From NCBI RefSeq assembly GCF_020567425.1, contig NZ_JAJCVJ010000002.1, positions 1,033,068 through 1,097,067 of the forward strand: a stretch of DNA of 64,000 nucleotides, written 5' to 3'. Each line of letters opens with the position of its first letter. Within the stretch, counting starts at the first letter, position 1. Below the pieces are notes generated by a model. The model made no database searches, had not been told where the DNA came from, and saw only the letters and a program-made list of their open reading frames with translations. The translations under genes and the position numbers were made by a program. The DNA is from Salinirubrum litoreum (GTDB taxonomy: Archaea; Halobacteriota; Halobacteria; Halobacteriales; Haloferacaceae). This document shows, in pieces, positions 14,718-22,379 of the stretch.

Positions 14718-17700
14718 CTACGCCCCCTCCCCGGTCTTCTGGGAGATGCGGAAGATGACGAACTCCGCCGGCTTCACCGGGGCGACGCCGATCTCGACGA
14801 TCAGTCGCCCGTTGTCGATGTCGTCCTGTGTCATTGTCGTCTCGTCACACTTCACGTAGAACGCCTCCTCCGGCGTCGATCCCATCAGCGCCCCGTTGCG
14901 CCACGTGGTCGTCAGGAAGTTGCTCACGGCCTGCCGGATCTGTGCCCACAGGCTCTCGTCGTTCGGCTCGAAGACCGCGTACTGCGTCGCCTCGTCGATG
15001 GACTCCTCCAAGTAGAGGAACAGTCGCCGGACGTTGACGTACTTCCACAGTGGATCGCTGGAGGTCGTCCGCGCGCCCCACACCCGGATGCCCCGACCGG
15101 GGAAACTCCGGATGCAGTTCACCCCCCGCGGGTTCAACTGCGCCTGTTCGCCCTTCGTGATCGTCCGCTGGAGGCCGTTCGCCCCGCGAACGATCTCGTT
15201 CGCGGGCGCTTTGTGGACACCCCGGTCGGTGTCGCTCCGGGCGTAGATGCCCGCGACGTAGCCCCCCGGCGGCACCAGCGTCGAGCGGTTCGTCGCCGGG
15301 TTCGTCGTCTCGATCCACGGGTAGTAGAACGCGGCGTACTCCGAGTCGCGCGGCGGCGAGAGGTCGCCGGGTGGCTCCGCGACCTGCGGTGCCTGCAACA
15401 CGGCGAACCGATCCGCCAGCGTCTCGCAGTGGTCCACGATGGCCTGCGTCAACACGGGGTCGCCGGCGTCGTTCGTCACCGACCGCTCGTCCGGCACGCA
15501 GACGATGGCGATCTCGTCTTCGGCGACGAAGGCGTCCAATCCCGTGCGCTCGTCGTCGGGCCGCCACGCCGGGTCGGCGGTCCCGTCGTAATCCTCCAAG
15601 ATCGGGACGCGGCCGTCGGCGGCCGAACCGAGCCAGATCGGCTCCTCGGTCGACTCCGGTCGCCCGTCTGCGACCTGGTCGACCGCGACGAGTGCCGACG
15701 ACGCGAGGCGGTTCTCGTAGAAGTCGGCCGACGACTGGACCGGCGAGAGGTCGTCGTAGACCTCCTCGACGGTCGGGTCCGGCACCCGGTCGTCGGCTTC
15801 GGGATCGCCGCCGTACTGCCGGGCGGTCGCCGCGTCCGCCGGATTCGACCAGTACCGGACGGTCAGCTTGAACAACTGGTTGCGCGCCGGATCGAACAGG
15901 CTCCCGTCGTCGACCGCGACCGCGATGCGCTCGCCCCACGCGCCGGGACCGACGGCTTCCACGTCCAGTACGTCGCGGTTCCCCGAGAGCGGGACGGTCA
16001 CCGTCTCGCGTGGGTTCGCGCCCGCGTCGCCCTCGTAGGCGACCGCGAGTGTCGCGGTCCGGGGGGCGAGGTCCTCGGCGACGAACGTCACCTCGGCGTG
16101 GAGCGAGTCGCCCGGCGCGAGGTCGACCGGGAAGGCGGGCGCGTTGCCGCCGGCGTCGGTGACCGTGAGCGCGAACGGGGAGTCGCCGCTCGGGTCCGTG
16201 ATCGTCACGTCGTCGGCGTCGATGCGGACGTTCATCCCCCCCGGTTCGGCCGCGTTCGTCACCACCAGCGTCCGGTCCGCCGACTCGCCGGCTTCGACGC
16301 GGCCGAAGTCGAGTCGCTCCGCGTCGAGCGTGATCGGGGCAGGTTCGACCGCCTCGCCCGTCAGCGCGACGGTCGCGGTGCCGGCCGCGCCGCCGGCCTC
16401 GAAGGGAACCCGGAGCTGTGCGGCGCGGGTGCCGGTCGCGGTCGGGTCGAACCGGACTTCGACCGCGACGCGGCCGCCGGGTGCGAGCGTCGGGACCGTC
16501 TCCGGGCCGAGGACGGTGAAGTCGTCGACCGCCGGGTCGGCGTTCGGATCGGCGACGACCTCCATACCCGCCGGGTCGACCTCGATCGCGGCGTGTCCGG
16601 CGGCCGGGTCGCCGTCGCCGAGGTTCGTCAGCGTGATCGTCGCACTCGTCTGGTCGGTGGCGACCAGCGTCCCGAAGTCGAGCGTCGGGGTCGCGACGGT
16701 CGGCACGCCGAGTGCGCCGTCGGTCGGCCCGACGCCGGTCCCCGTGAGGACGACGGTCGCCCCGCCGGCGGGGGTGGCGATCTGGAGTTCCACGTCCACG
16801 TCACCCGGCGCGTTGTCGGGTGAGAACATCACCTCGACGTCGGCGGTGCCGCCGGCCGGCACTGCGCCCGGTTCGCCGTCGGGGAAGGCCGCCGAGAAGT
16901 GCGCCTCCTCGCCGTTCCCGTCGGGGTCGACGACCGACAGTTCGCCGGCCGTCAGCGGGAGGTCCCCGCCACCGCCCGCGTTCAGGTTCCGGAGCGTCAC
17001 GGTCTCGGTGCGCTGGTGGCCGTCGACCGCCGCGCCGAAGTCGATCTGTCCCGGGTCGACGCCGAACTGGTCGGCGGTCGGACCGACGCCGGTGCCGGCG
17101 AAGGTGACGCGAGCCGGGGCGTTCGTCCCGTCGTGGTCGACGACGAGTGTCGCCGCCTTCGGGGTCGCGTCGGCCGGCGTCAGTTCGACGGTCACGTCGA
17201 CGCTCCCGCCGGGGGCGACGGTCAGCGGGAAGTCGGCGTCTGCCGGCGTGAGAACCGCGAACTCGTCGTCCGCGCCCTCGGTGACGGTCAGGGTGAAGTC
17301 GTCCCCGTCGACCGTCACCGCCGGGTCGCCCGCCTCGCCGGGGTTCGAGAGCGTGACGGTCCGGGTCGGCGCGTGGCCCGTCACCACGTCGCCGAAGTCG
17401 ACGGTGGACTCCGAGACTGCGAGCAGTGCCTCGACCGCACCGAGCGAGCCCTCGCCGAGGGTGGCGTCCTCGCCGACGACTCTGCCGAAGACGCACTCGG
17501 TGCCGCCGTTTCGGAAGAAGCCCTCGACGCCGAAGACCGTGTAACTGTCCGCGAGCGACCGGCCGCGAGCGGTGGCGTCGAAGCCGCCGTACAGTCGCTG
17601 GAACTGTGAGAAACTCGTGACGAGTCGCGGCTCCGTGGGACCGCGTTCGGTTCGGCCCAACATACCGACCGTACTCGTCCCGACGCCGGCTATCGGTCTC

Positions 17701-17753
17701 GGACCGGTGTCGCGCTCCTCGATGTAGACGCCAGGTGTGCGGTACTCTGGCAT
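14718..17753 (-). CDS. Contractile tail sheath protein carrying four inserted Ig-like domains
   Basis: 1011 residues, about twice the usual 450-520. Residues 1-107 are the sheath N-terminal arm and domain (YRTPGVYIEERDTGPRPIAGVGTST ... GFFRNGGTECVFGRVVG). The sheath resumes near 595 with VEAVGPGAWGERIAVAV and runs to the C-terminus, where SRSTLVPPGGYVAGIYAR-type and NPRGVNCIRSFPGRGIRVWGARTT segments and the final ISQKTGEGA end are typical. Between them lie four tandem beta-sandwich repeats (about 110-222, 229-342, 351-467, 472-592), each starting with xxxDFG and containing a gap-P-G-(G)-S/T... V-x-F-x-P strand and a G-T/E-G/A ending, as in choice-of-anchor-D/HYDIN domains. It is the only sheath gene present. 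A TATA element is seen upstream and it heads the main structural operon. Frame and domain calls are firm; the role of the insert is unknown. Confidence 0.95.
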   Translation of the reverse strand: MPEYRTPGVYIEERDTGPRPIAGVGTSTVGMLGRTERGPTEPRLVTSFSQFQRLYGGFDATARGRSLADSYTVFGVEGFFRNGGTECVFGRVVGEDATLGEGSLGAVEALLAVSESTVDFGDVVTGHAPTRTVTLSNPGEAGDPAVTVDGDDFTLTVTEGADDEFAVLTPADADFPLTVAPGGSVDVTVELTPADATPKAATLVVDHDGTNAPARVTFAGTGVGPTADQFGVDPGQIDFGAAVDGHQRTETVTLRNLNAGGGGDLPLTAGELSVVDPDGNGEEAHFSAAFPDGEPGAVPAGGTADVEVMFSPDNAPGDVDVELQIATPAGGATVVLTGTGVGPTDGALGVPTVATPTLDFGTLVATDQTSATITLTNLGDGDPAAGHAAIEVDPAGMEVVADPNADPAVDDFTVLGPETVPTLAPGGRVAVEVRFDPTATGTRAAQLRVPFEAGGAAGTATVALTGEAVEPAPITLDAERLDFGRVEAGESADRTLVVTNAAEPGGMNVRIDADDVTITDPSGDSPFALTVTDAGGNAPAFPVDLAPGDSLHAEVTFVAEDLAPRTATLAVAYEGDAGANPRETVTVPLSGNRDVLDVEAVGPGAWGERIAVAVDDGSLFDPARNQLFKLTVRYWSNPADAATARQYGGDPEADDRVPDPTVEEVYDDLSPVQSSADFYENRLASSALVAVDQVADGRPESTEEPIWLGSAADGRVPILEDYDGTADPAWRPDDERTGLDAFVAEDEIAIVCVPDERSVTNDAGDPVLTQAIVDHCETLADRFAVLQAPQVAEPPGDLSPPRDSEYAAFYYPWIETTNPATNRSTLVPPGGYVAGIYARSDTDRGVHKAPANEIVRGANGLQRTITKGEQAQLNPRGVNCIRSFPGRGIRVWGARTTSSDPLWKYVNVRRLFLYLEESIDEATQYAVFEPNDESLWAQIRQAVSNFLTTTWRNGALMGSTPEEAFYVKCDETTMTQDDIDNGRLIVEIGVAPVKPAEFVIFRISQKTGEGA

Positions 17754-17820
17754 CGAATCACGCTTGCTCCCCGCGCCACGAGTTCGAATTGTGGTGCATG
17801 TTGACGTATCCCAGTTTGCC

Positions 17821-17834
17821 TATAAATAATTTTG
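17821..17834 (-). promoter_or_regulatory. TATA-type promoter for the sheath-led eCIS operon
   Basis: The minus strand reads CAAAATTATTTATAGG here, a strong archaeal TATA box in otherwise GC-rich DNA. Transcription would begin about 25 bases on, near 17797, leaving a leader of about 44 bases before the sheath ATG at 17753. No other TATA-like element this clear is seen inside the operon, so most structural genes probably depend on it. Confidence 0.6.
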
Positions 17835-17897
17835 TACGGAATAGCTGTGCCAGAATTTGGAGAGGAAACGGCGGGTGAAAAGGCGCGCAGACGCAAC

Positions 17898-18027
17898 AAA
17901 CTGCGTCGGCGTAGGAGTGAGTCGAAGTCGGTCGGCGTGAGGGCGAGCAGAAGTCGGTCGGCACGGGAGCGAACCGAAATCGGTAGACGTGAGGGCGAAC
18001 CGAAGTCCGGCGGCGCGGACCGGAGCA
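17898..18027. repeat. Five degenerate 26-bp tandem repeats
   Basis: Four consecutive 26-base units begin at 17924, 17950, 17976 and 18002, each opening GAAGTCGGT-like and ending GCGAACC/GCGAGCA; a weaker fifth unit precedes them from 17898. They fill the gap between the small beta-sandwich gene and the sheath promoter. They could be an operator array or a transcription pause region; no coding sense is evident. Confidence 0.75.
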
Positions 18028-18037
18028 GATCGGGGGC

Positions 18038-18346
18038 TCAGTCGTTCGTCAGTTGGACCTCGGTGACGAACGCCGAGGCGTCGGTCTCGGTCGGTGCGAC
18101 CGGCGTCACGGTCGGGGTCGCCTCGTCGTAGCCCGGTGCGGTCACTCTGATCTCGACCGGATCGGGACCGAGGTCGGTGAAGACGTGGTAGCCGCCGGAG
18201 ACGGTGGTCGGTGGCGTCTCGTCGGCGAGTTCCACCCGTGCGGTCGGAATCCGCTCGCCGGTGTCGTCGTCCACGACGCTGACGACGATCGAGACCCGCG
18301 TGGTCCGGACCGCGACCGAGCGCCAGCGTGGGGTCGTCTCAGTCAT
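18038..18346 (-). CDS. Small beta-sandwich protein, carboxypeptidase regulatory-like fold
   Basis: 102 residues, with no signal peptide or membrane segment. VSIVVSVVDDDTGERIPTARVEL, then GGYHVFTDLGPDPVEIRVTAPGYDEA is the pattern of carboxypeptidase-regulatory/PEGA-like beta sandwiches: a D-x-x-T/S-G turn, an inserted value strand, and an APGY turn. It is placed between the tail-terminator gene (20-base gap) and the sheath promoter, in the same direction. Location suggests an eCIS structural accessory, perhaps at the tail end or on the sheath surface, but I know of no core eCIS component matching it. Start at the ATG preceding TETTPRW fits the short gap. Confidence 0.75.
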   Translation of the reverse strand: MTETTPRWRSVAVRTTRVSIVVSVVDDDTGERIPTARVELADETPPTTVSGGYHVFTDLGPDPVEIRVTAPGYDEATPTVTPVAPTETDASAFVTEVQLTND

Positions 18347-18366
18347 CGCGTGCCCTCGGAGTCGCG

Positions 18367-19050
18367 TCAGTCATCGCCGTCACCGTCGTCACCACTGCCG
18401 TTCTCGGCGGCGCGTTCGGCGACGTGGTCCCGGACGCGGTAGTGGGTCTGCCGTTCGAGGACGCGGTCGACCTCGCGATCCTCGGCGGGGTCGATCTCGA
18501 CCGGCGAGACGAGATACGCCACCGAGGGCTGGTACGGGCGGTCCTCGAAGGTGTTCCAGATGTCCAGCACCTCGGCCATCGGCTGGGCGACCGGCGAGAC
18601 GTGCAGCGGACTCCGGAGGGTCCCGGAGAGGTCGCCCTCGCGGATCACGGCCTCGTCGCGCAGGACCTGCATCGCCCGGCCCAGGACGCGGTGTTGCTGG
18701 TGGCGGTTCGTACTCGGGTCCTGCGTCCCCTCGCCGGGGTACGCGGTCAGCAGGTAGTAGCAGTCCAGGGCGAGTGGCGCGTCTCTGACGGTCGTCGCGT
18801 CGATCTGTCGGGTGGGCTGGTTCGCCAGGCCCTCGCTCGGTTCGACCCGGTAGAGGTACAGCGACAGGCGGATCGGGTCCTCGTTGCCCCGTGTCGTCTC
18901 GGTCACCTCGCCCGGCGACACCAGTGCGATCTGGGCGTCGGTGATCGGCTTCTCGGGCGACTCGGGGTCGCCCGGATCGCGGCCCATCCGGTCTTCGAGC
19001 AACGAGAGCATCGTCACGCCCGCGTCCTCGATGGCCCGGTAGTCCGGCAC
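18367..19050 (-). CDS. DUF4255 / Pvc16-like tail terminator protein
   Basis: 227 residues. DUF4255 hallmarks are clear: an N-terminal YRAIEDAGVTMLSLLEDRM helix, ITDAQIALVSPGEV, LSLYLYRVEPSEGLANQPTR (strand-strand-loop), then LALDCYYLLTAYPGEG and HRVLGRAMQVLRDEAVI. In studied eCIS this protein caps the tube and sheath at the end opposite the baseplate and sets particle length. The last 20 residues are Asp/Gly-rich. GTG at 19050 is supported by a strong Shine-Dalgarno (GAGGAGG at 19058-19064). It is the first gene of the eCIS locus in transcription order. Confidence 0.93.
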   Translation of the reverse strand: MPDYRAIEDAGVTMLSLLEDRMGRDPGDPESPEKPITDAQIALVSPGEVTETTRGNEDPIRLSLYLYRVEPSEGLANQPTRQIDATTVRDAPLALDCYYLLTAYPGEGTQDPSTNRHQQHRVLGRAMQVLRDEAVIREGDLSGTLRSPLHVSPVAQPMAEVLDIWNTFEDRPYQPSVAYLVSPVEIDPAEDREVDRVLERQTHYRVRDHVAERAAENGSGDDGDGDD

Positions 19051-19057
19051 GGCTTAT

Positions 19058-19064
19058 CCTCCTC
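19058..19064 (-). promoter_or_regulatory. Strong ribosome binding site before the DUF4255 gene
   Basis: Minus strand GAGGAGG, 7 bases before the GTG start, complementary to the 16S 3' end visible at 33326. It decides the GTG start. Such a strong site is uncommon among the mostly leaderless genes of this window. A 23-codon ATG ORF (MTPHRTDARHG...) runs through it and ends just before the GTG. Confidence 0.6.
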
Positions 19065-19215
19065 GCGTCGGGCGGTTCTGTACGACGCCCGCCCCGTGGC
19101 GTGCGTCTGTTCGGTGGGGCGTCATGACTGCTGGTCGGTTGTCGTGAGGTGTGATAGCTCTTTGCTCGGTCGCCGCCGCCGACAGACGTGTGGACGCACC
19201 GGCCGCCGAACTCGC

Positions 19216-20532
19216 TCACTCCGGGCCGAGGTAGCCCCACGCCTGCAACCGGTCGCCGTCGCCATCGATCCAGCGCTCGCCGATGTCGTCGCGGTAGTAC
19301 ATGTTCGGCACGATGATCCGGTCCACGCGGTCGTACGCCTGCTGGCGGGCGTCGGCCATCGTCTCGCCCATCCCGGTGACGACGAGGACGATGCCGGACT
19401 CGCCGGCCACGCGCCACTGGCCGTCGACGTTCTTCGTGTCCTCGATGTGGACGCCGGCACGGTCCCACCCCTCCTCGAAGACGACCGCCGCGTTCCGGGA
19501 GTTCTCTCCGAAGGTCGCCTCGTCGTCGAAGGGGAACGGCGGGACGCAGACCCGCACCGCGATCTGGTAGCCGCCGTGGACGTCCAACTCTGGGTCCTCG
19601 CCGCGCGCGAGGTGGTGGAAGAACTCGCCGGTCGGCGTCTCGAAGGACTCCTCCTGCAGGACGATGGTCGGGTAGCCGAACCGGGGCGTGAATTCGAGGG
19701 GGGAGATGCCGGTGTCGTTGACGATGCAGTTCACGTCGATGCTGCCGACGTACCCCTCCTCTGCCAGCCAGTCTTCGAGTCTGCCGAGCGTGCGACGGAA
19801 CAGTCGGTTGCGGCCGGTCCAGAACATCGAGGTGCCCATCTCGCCGGTCGAGGGACCGATGTTGCCCGGAAAGAGCTTCTTGTGCTCGAAGTTGAGGTTG
19901 ATCGGTTCGACGAATTTCTCCCCGTCGAAGAAGCCACAGACAGCGACTTCGACGCCCTCGACCCGGCGCTGGAGTTGGAAACCGGCCATCCGGTGGCCCC
20001 ACGCTTTCTCGTAGGCCCGGAGCACGTCGATCACGTCGCTCCCGTCGTCCTCCCTGCCGACGTACAGCAGGCGCTTGACGTTCTGCACCTCGCCGAGGGG
20101 CTTGATCACGTAGGGCGCGGGGTTCGACTCGACGTAGTCGATGGCCTCGCCGAAATCGGAGAACTCGCGGTGGGGGAGTGTCTCGATGCCGTGGTCGTCC
20201 AGCACCTCCATCGCGTAGCCGCGGTCGTCCTCCAGTCGGTCGGTGTTCGGCGTCCCGCCGACGACGTGGTGGCCCTCGGCGCGCAACTCCTCGGCGAGTG
20301 CGCCGGTGCCGACCTCGCTGCCGACCCAGATGTCGTCGAAGATGATCGTGTCCGCCCACTCGACCTCGCTCCGCCAGTCGTCGGTCTTCGAGACGAAGCC
20401 GTCGGCGATCTCCCGATCCGATTCGGCCTCGATGTAGTAGCGCACGTCGTGGCCCTCGCGGGCGACCTGCCACGCGACGTCGCCGATCAGCGCGGCGTCG
20501 GCCGAGACGAAGAGGAACTGTTTGGGGTCCAT
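19216..20532 (-). CDS. PurD-like ATP-grasp ligase
   Basis: 438 residues, cytosolic. The fold is glycinamide-ribonucleotide-synthetase-like: an N-terminal Rossmann-type domain (KQFLFVSADAALIGDVAWQVAREGHDVRYYI), then an ATP-grasp core with APYVIKPLGEVQNVKRLLYVG, GFQLQRRVEGVEVAVCGFFDGE, GPSTGEMGTSMFW and GSIDVNCIVNDTGISPLEFTPRFGYPT, and a C-terminal domain with VVTGMGETMADARQQAYDRVD. The core matches PurD-type grasp enzymes, but the N-terminus lacks the GGREHA opening of true PurD, so the substrate is probably different. Proteins like this are widely annotated phosphoribosylamine-glycine ligase in haloarchaea. It stands alone, behind two 24-base direct repeats. Confidence 0.8.
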   Translation of the reverse strand: MDPKQFLFVSADAALIGDVAWQVAREGHDVRYYIEAESDREIADGFVSKTDDWRSEVEWADTIIFDDIWVGSEVGTGALAEELRAEGHHVVGGTPNTDRLEDDRGYAMEVLDDHGIETLPHREFSDFGEAIDYVESNPAPYVIKPLGEVQNVKRLLYVGREDDGSDVIDVLRAYEKAWGHRMAGFQLQRRVEGVEVAVCGFFDGEKFVEPINLNFEHKKLFPGNIGPSTGEMGTSMFWTGRNRLFRRTLGRLEDWLAEEGYVGSIDVNCIVNDTGISPLEFTPRFGYPTIVLQEESFETPTGEFFHHLARGEDPELDVHGGYQIAVRVCVPPFPFDDEATFGENSRNAAVVFEEGWDRAGVHIEDTKNVDGQWRVAGESGIVLVVTGMGETMADARQQAYDRVDRIIVPNMYYRDDIGERWIDGDGDRLQAWGYLGPE

Positions 20533-20556
20533 GTCGGTTGCGACGACGGGAGAGGG

Positions 20557-20605
20557 CTAAGACGTTGGGGCGGGATCGACCTAAAGACGTTGGGGCGAGA
20601 TCGAC
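20557..20605. repeat. Two tandem 24/25-bp repeats before the PurD-like gene
   Basis: Units at 20557-20580 and 20581-20605 both read CTAA(A)GACGTTGGGGCG-G/A-GATCGAC. They begin 25 bases before the ATG at 20532, so they cover the expected promoter of the PurD-like gene. On the minus strand each unit ends in a CTTTAG/CTTAG stretch that could be a weak TATA element. An operator or a duplicated promoter are the likely readings. Confidence 0.7.
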
Positions 20606-20628
20606 CCAGGATCTGGCGCGCGCGAGGA

Positions 20629-20815
20629 ACGTGCGCGAGGGAGAATCGCGGGCGGTGCGGAGAGCGATTCGAGGGTGGGGAGGACCGAGGTGCGGTGCTG
20701 GTGCGGTTCGCGGGTTGCGGTGCGGTTCCCTGCGCTAGCAATCGCGGCGGTTGCTGTCGTGGTCGTGGAGACTGTCGCGGTCACCGAGGCTGTCGCTGTC
20801 GAGCGTTCGACGCGG
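20629..20815 (-). repeat. Dispersed intergenic repeat, copy A (minus orientation)
   Basis: Read on the minus strand, this intergenic stretch is recognisably related to the plus strand at 22380-22620. Both contain, in order, GCGACAGC-type runs, GGAACCGCACC, CCGCACCTCGG(T/C)CC, CCTCCCCA, CTCCCTCGC and CTCGCGCGCGCC. It fills most of the 300-base gap between the PurD-like and GNAT genes. No gene is seen in it. Confidence 0.7.
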
Positions 20816-20835
20816 TCACAGTCGCAGGGCGCCTC

Positions 20836-21426
20836 TCACTCGGCGTCTCGCTCGCGCCACTCGGCGTCGAGGACGCCGAAGTAGTGGGTGTCGTGGTACG
20901 CTCCATCCAGAAACGCGTCCTCGCGCCCGACACCCTCCTCCACGAAGCCGAGCGACGCCAGCATCCGACGAGAGGCCTCGTTTCGGGCGTACGCGTTCGC
21001 GGTCACCTTGTGCATCCGGAGTTCGTCGAAGGCGTAGCCGACCACCAGTTCGATGGCCTCGCTCGCGTACCCCTGTCGGTGGTGGGCCGGGTGGATCCAG
21101 ACGCCCAAATCCGCGACGCCGGTCTCCCGATCCACCGGGTCGAGTTCCACGACGCCGACTGGGACGCGGTCGTCGGCGTCGTCACTGCCCTCCGCGTCGG
21201 TCTCGGCCGCCTCGCGGGAGACGGTTATCAGCACCTGCACCGCGTCCGAGCGCTCGGTCACGTCCTCCCAGTAGCTGTGCTCCTGGTCGAGGTTAGTTGG
21301 GAACGGTTGGCCGACGAGTGCGCGCACCTCGGGGTGGTTCACGCCGTCGCGGAGGAAGGCGACGTCGTCGGACTCGACGGTCGTGAGCGTGACGCGGTCG
21401 CCGACGAGGAAGGCTGCTCCGGGCAT
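20836..21426 (-). CDS. GNAT-family N-acetyltransferase (RimJ/RimL-like)
   Basis: 196 residues. The GNAT fold is complete: strand one FLVGDRVTLTTVESDDVAFL, the VGVVELDPVDRETGVADLGVWIHPAHHRQGYASEAIELVVGYAF block with the acetyl-CoA pyrophosphate loop HHRQGYA (Q/RxxGxG/A type), and NAYARNEASRRMLASLGFVEEG, the conserved region B of RimJ/RimL-like enzymes. The RimJ/L subgroup acetylates N-termini of ribosomal proteins, but many relatives modify other amines, so the substrate is open. An acidic, haloarchaea-type loop (EAAETDAEGSDDADD) is inserted before strand four. It lies 69 bases beyond the end of the SDR gene, in the same direction. Confidence 0.9.
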   Translation of the reverse strand: MPGAAFLVGDRVTLTTVESDDVAFLRDGVNHPEVRALVGQPFPTNLDQEHSYWEDVTERSDAVQVLITVSREAAETDAEGSDDADDRVPVGVVELDPVDRETGVADLGVWIHPAHHRQGYASEAIELVVGYAFDELRMHKVTANAYARNEASRRMLASLGFVEEGVGREDAFLDGAYHDTHYFGVLDAEWRERDAE

Positions 21427-21495
21427 ACCGGCCAGACACCGGGCGCGCTGTTCAATCTGACGGGGGACAGTCGCCTCGGTCGGTCTGGCGGGACG

Positions 21496-22257
21496 TTACT
21501 GCGACATGAACCCGCCGTCGACGGTCATCGCGTGGCCGGTGACGTACGAAGCCTCCTCGGAGGCCAGCCACGCCACCGCGTCGGCGACCTCGTTCGGGTC
21601 GGCCTTCCGGGAGATGGGGTTCGTCTGGACGATGGCGTCGAGGCGGTCGCCGAAGCCGGCGTCGCTGGAGCGGTCGATCATCGGCGTGTCGACCACGCCG
21701 GGACAGACCGCGTTCACGCGAATACCGAGGTCGCCGTACTCGACGGCGGTGATGCGCGTCAGGCCGACCACGCCGTGCTTGCTGGCGACGTAGGGGGCCG
21801 GTCCGCCCGCCGAGAGGCCGGCGATAGAGGACGTGTTGACGATCGCCCCGCCGCCGTGTTCGGCCATCAGTGCGATCTCGGCTTTGAGACAGCGCCAGAC
21901 GCCGGTGAGGTTCACGTCGATCACGCTGGCCCAGTCTTCGTCGGACTGCTCGTGGGTCGGCACCGTCTTCCCCTCGATGCCGGCGTTGTTGTGCGCGACG
22001 TCCGGCGGGCCGTAGGTCTCGACGGTCTCCCGGAACAGGGCGTCGATGTCTGCCTGGTCGGTCACGTCGCAGGCGACGAAGGTCGCCTCGCCGCCGGCGT
22101 CCTCGATCAGGTCGACCGTCTCCGCGCCGCCCTCGCGATCCACGTCCGAGACGACGACCTGCGCGCCGTCTGCGGCGAACCGCCGTGCGCTCGCGCGTCC
22201 GATCCCGGAGCCTGCGCCGGTCACCACTGCCACCGCGCCGTCGTGTGCGTTCGACAT
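21496..22257 (-). CDS. Short-chain dehydrogenase/reductase (classical SDR)
   Basis: 253 residues, the classical SDR length. The NAD(P) loop is TGAGSGIG at 13-20; an Asp at the end of strand two (VVVSDVDREGG) points to NAD. NNAG sits at 90-93, and the catalytic set is Ser143, Tyr156, Lys160 (YVASK), followed by the VNAVCPGVVDTPM motif. The C-terminal end (ASYVTGHAMTVDGGFMSQ) is also typical. These enzymes oxidise or reduce hydroxyl/keto groups; the sequence resembles the FabG/glucose-dehydrogenase type group and does not define the substrate. Probably cotranscribed with the GNAT gene. Confidence 0.93.
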   Translation of the reverse strand: MSNAHDGAVAVVTGAGSGIGRASARRFAADGAQVVVSDVDREGGAETVDLIEDAGGEATFVACDVTDQADIDALFRETVETYGPPDVAHNNAGIEGKTVPTHEQSDEDWASVIDVNLTGVWRCLKAEIALMAEHGGGAIVNTSSIAGLSAGGPAPYVASKHGVVGLTRITAVEYGDLGIRVNAVCPGVVDTPMIDRSSDAGFGDRLDAIVQTNPISRKADPNEVADAVAWLASEEASYVTGHAMTVDGGFMSQ

Positions 22258-22378
22258 ACTGCGTGGTGTTCCGGACGTGTGTTAAGTGTTCGCGGTGCGA
22301 GAGGATGGGAGTGTTCGTCTCGTCGATTACGATCTCGACGGCTACTGGATCACAGATCACGACCGCGACGTCGACAGC
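22258..22378. other. Start of a 910-base intergenic region between SDR and ferredoxin genes
   Basis: The region 22258-23167 separates two divergent genes. It holds the dispersed repeat B (22380-22620), a 9-bp hairpin, a multi-stem element (22870-22994) and the ferredoxin promoter, listed separately. From 22258 to 22378 and from about 22625 to 22865 I see only unstructured GC-rich DNA. Open frames through it have no recognisable protein and poor codon bias. Confidence 0.6.
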
Positions 22379-22379
22379 T

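Noticed and set aside
17898-18027. CRISPR array upstream of the sheath
   Set aside because: Repeats are contiguous and degenerate, with no spacers.
1-19050. Prophage or type VI secretion system
   Set aside because: No capsid, terminase, portal, integrase or T6SS membrane-complex genes are seen; DUF4255, DUF4157 and the AAA+ gene point to eCIS.
19216-20532. Naming the ATP-grasp gene purD
   Set aside because: The core is PurD-like but the N-terminus lacks the GGREHA region of true GAR synthetase, so a gene symbol would overstate it.
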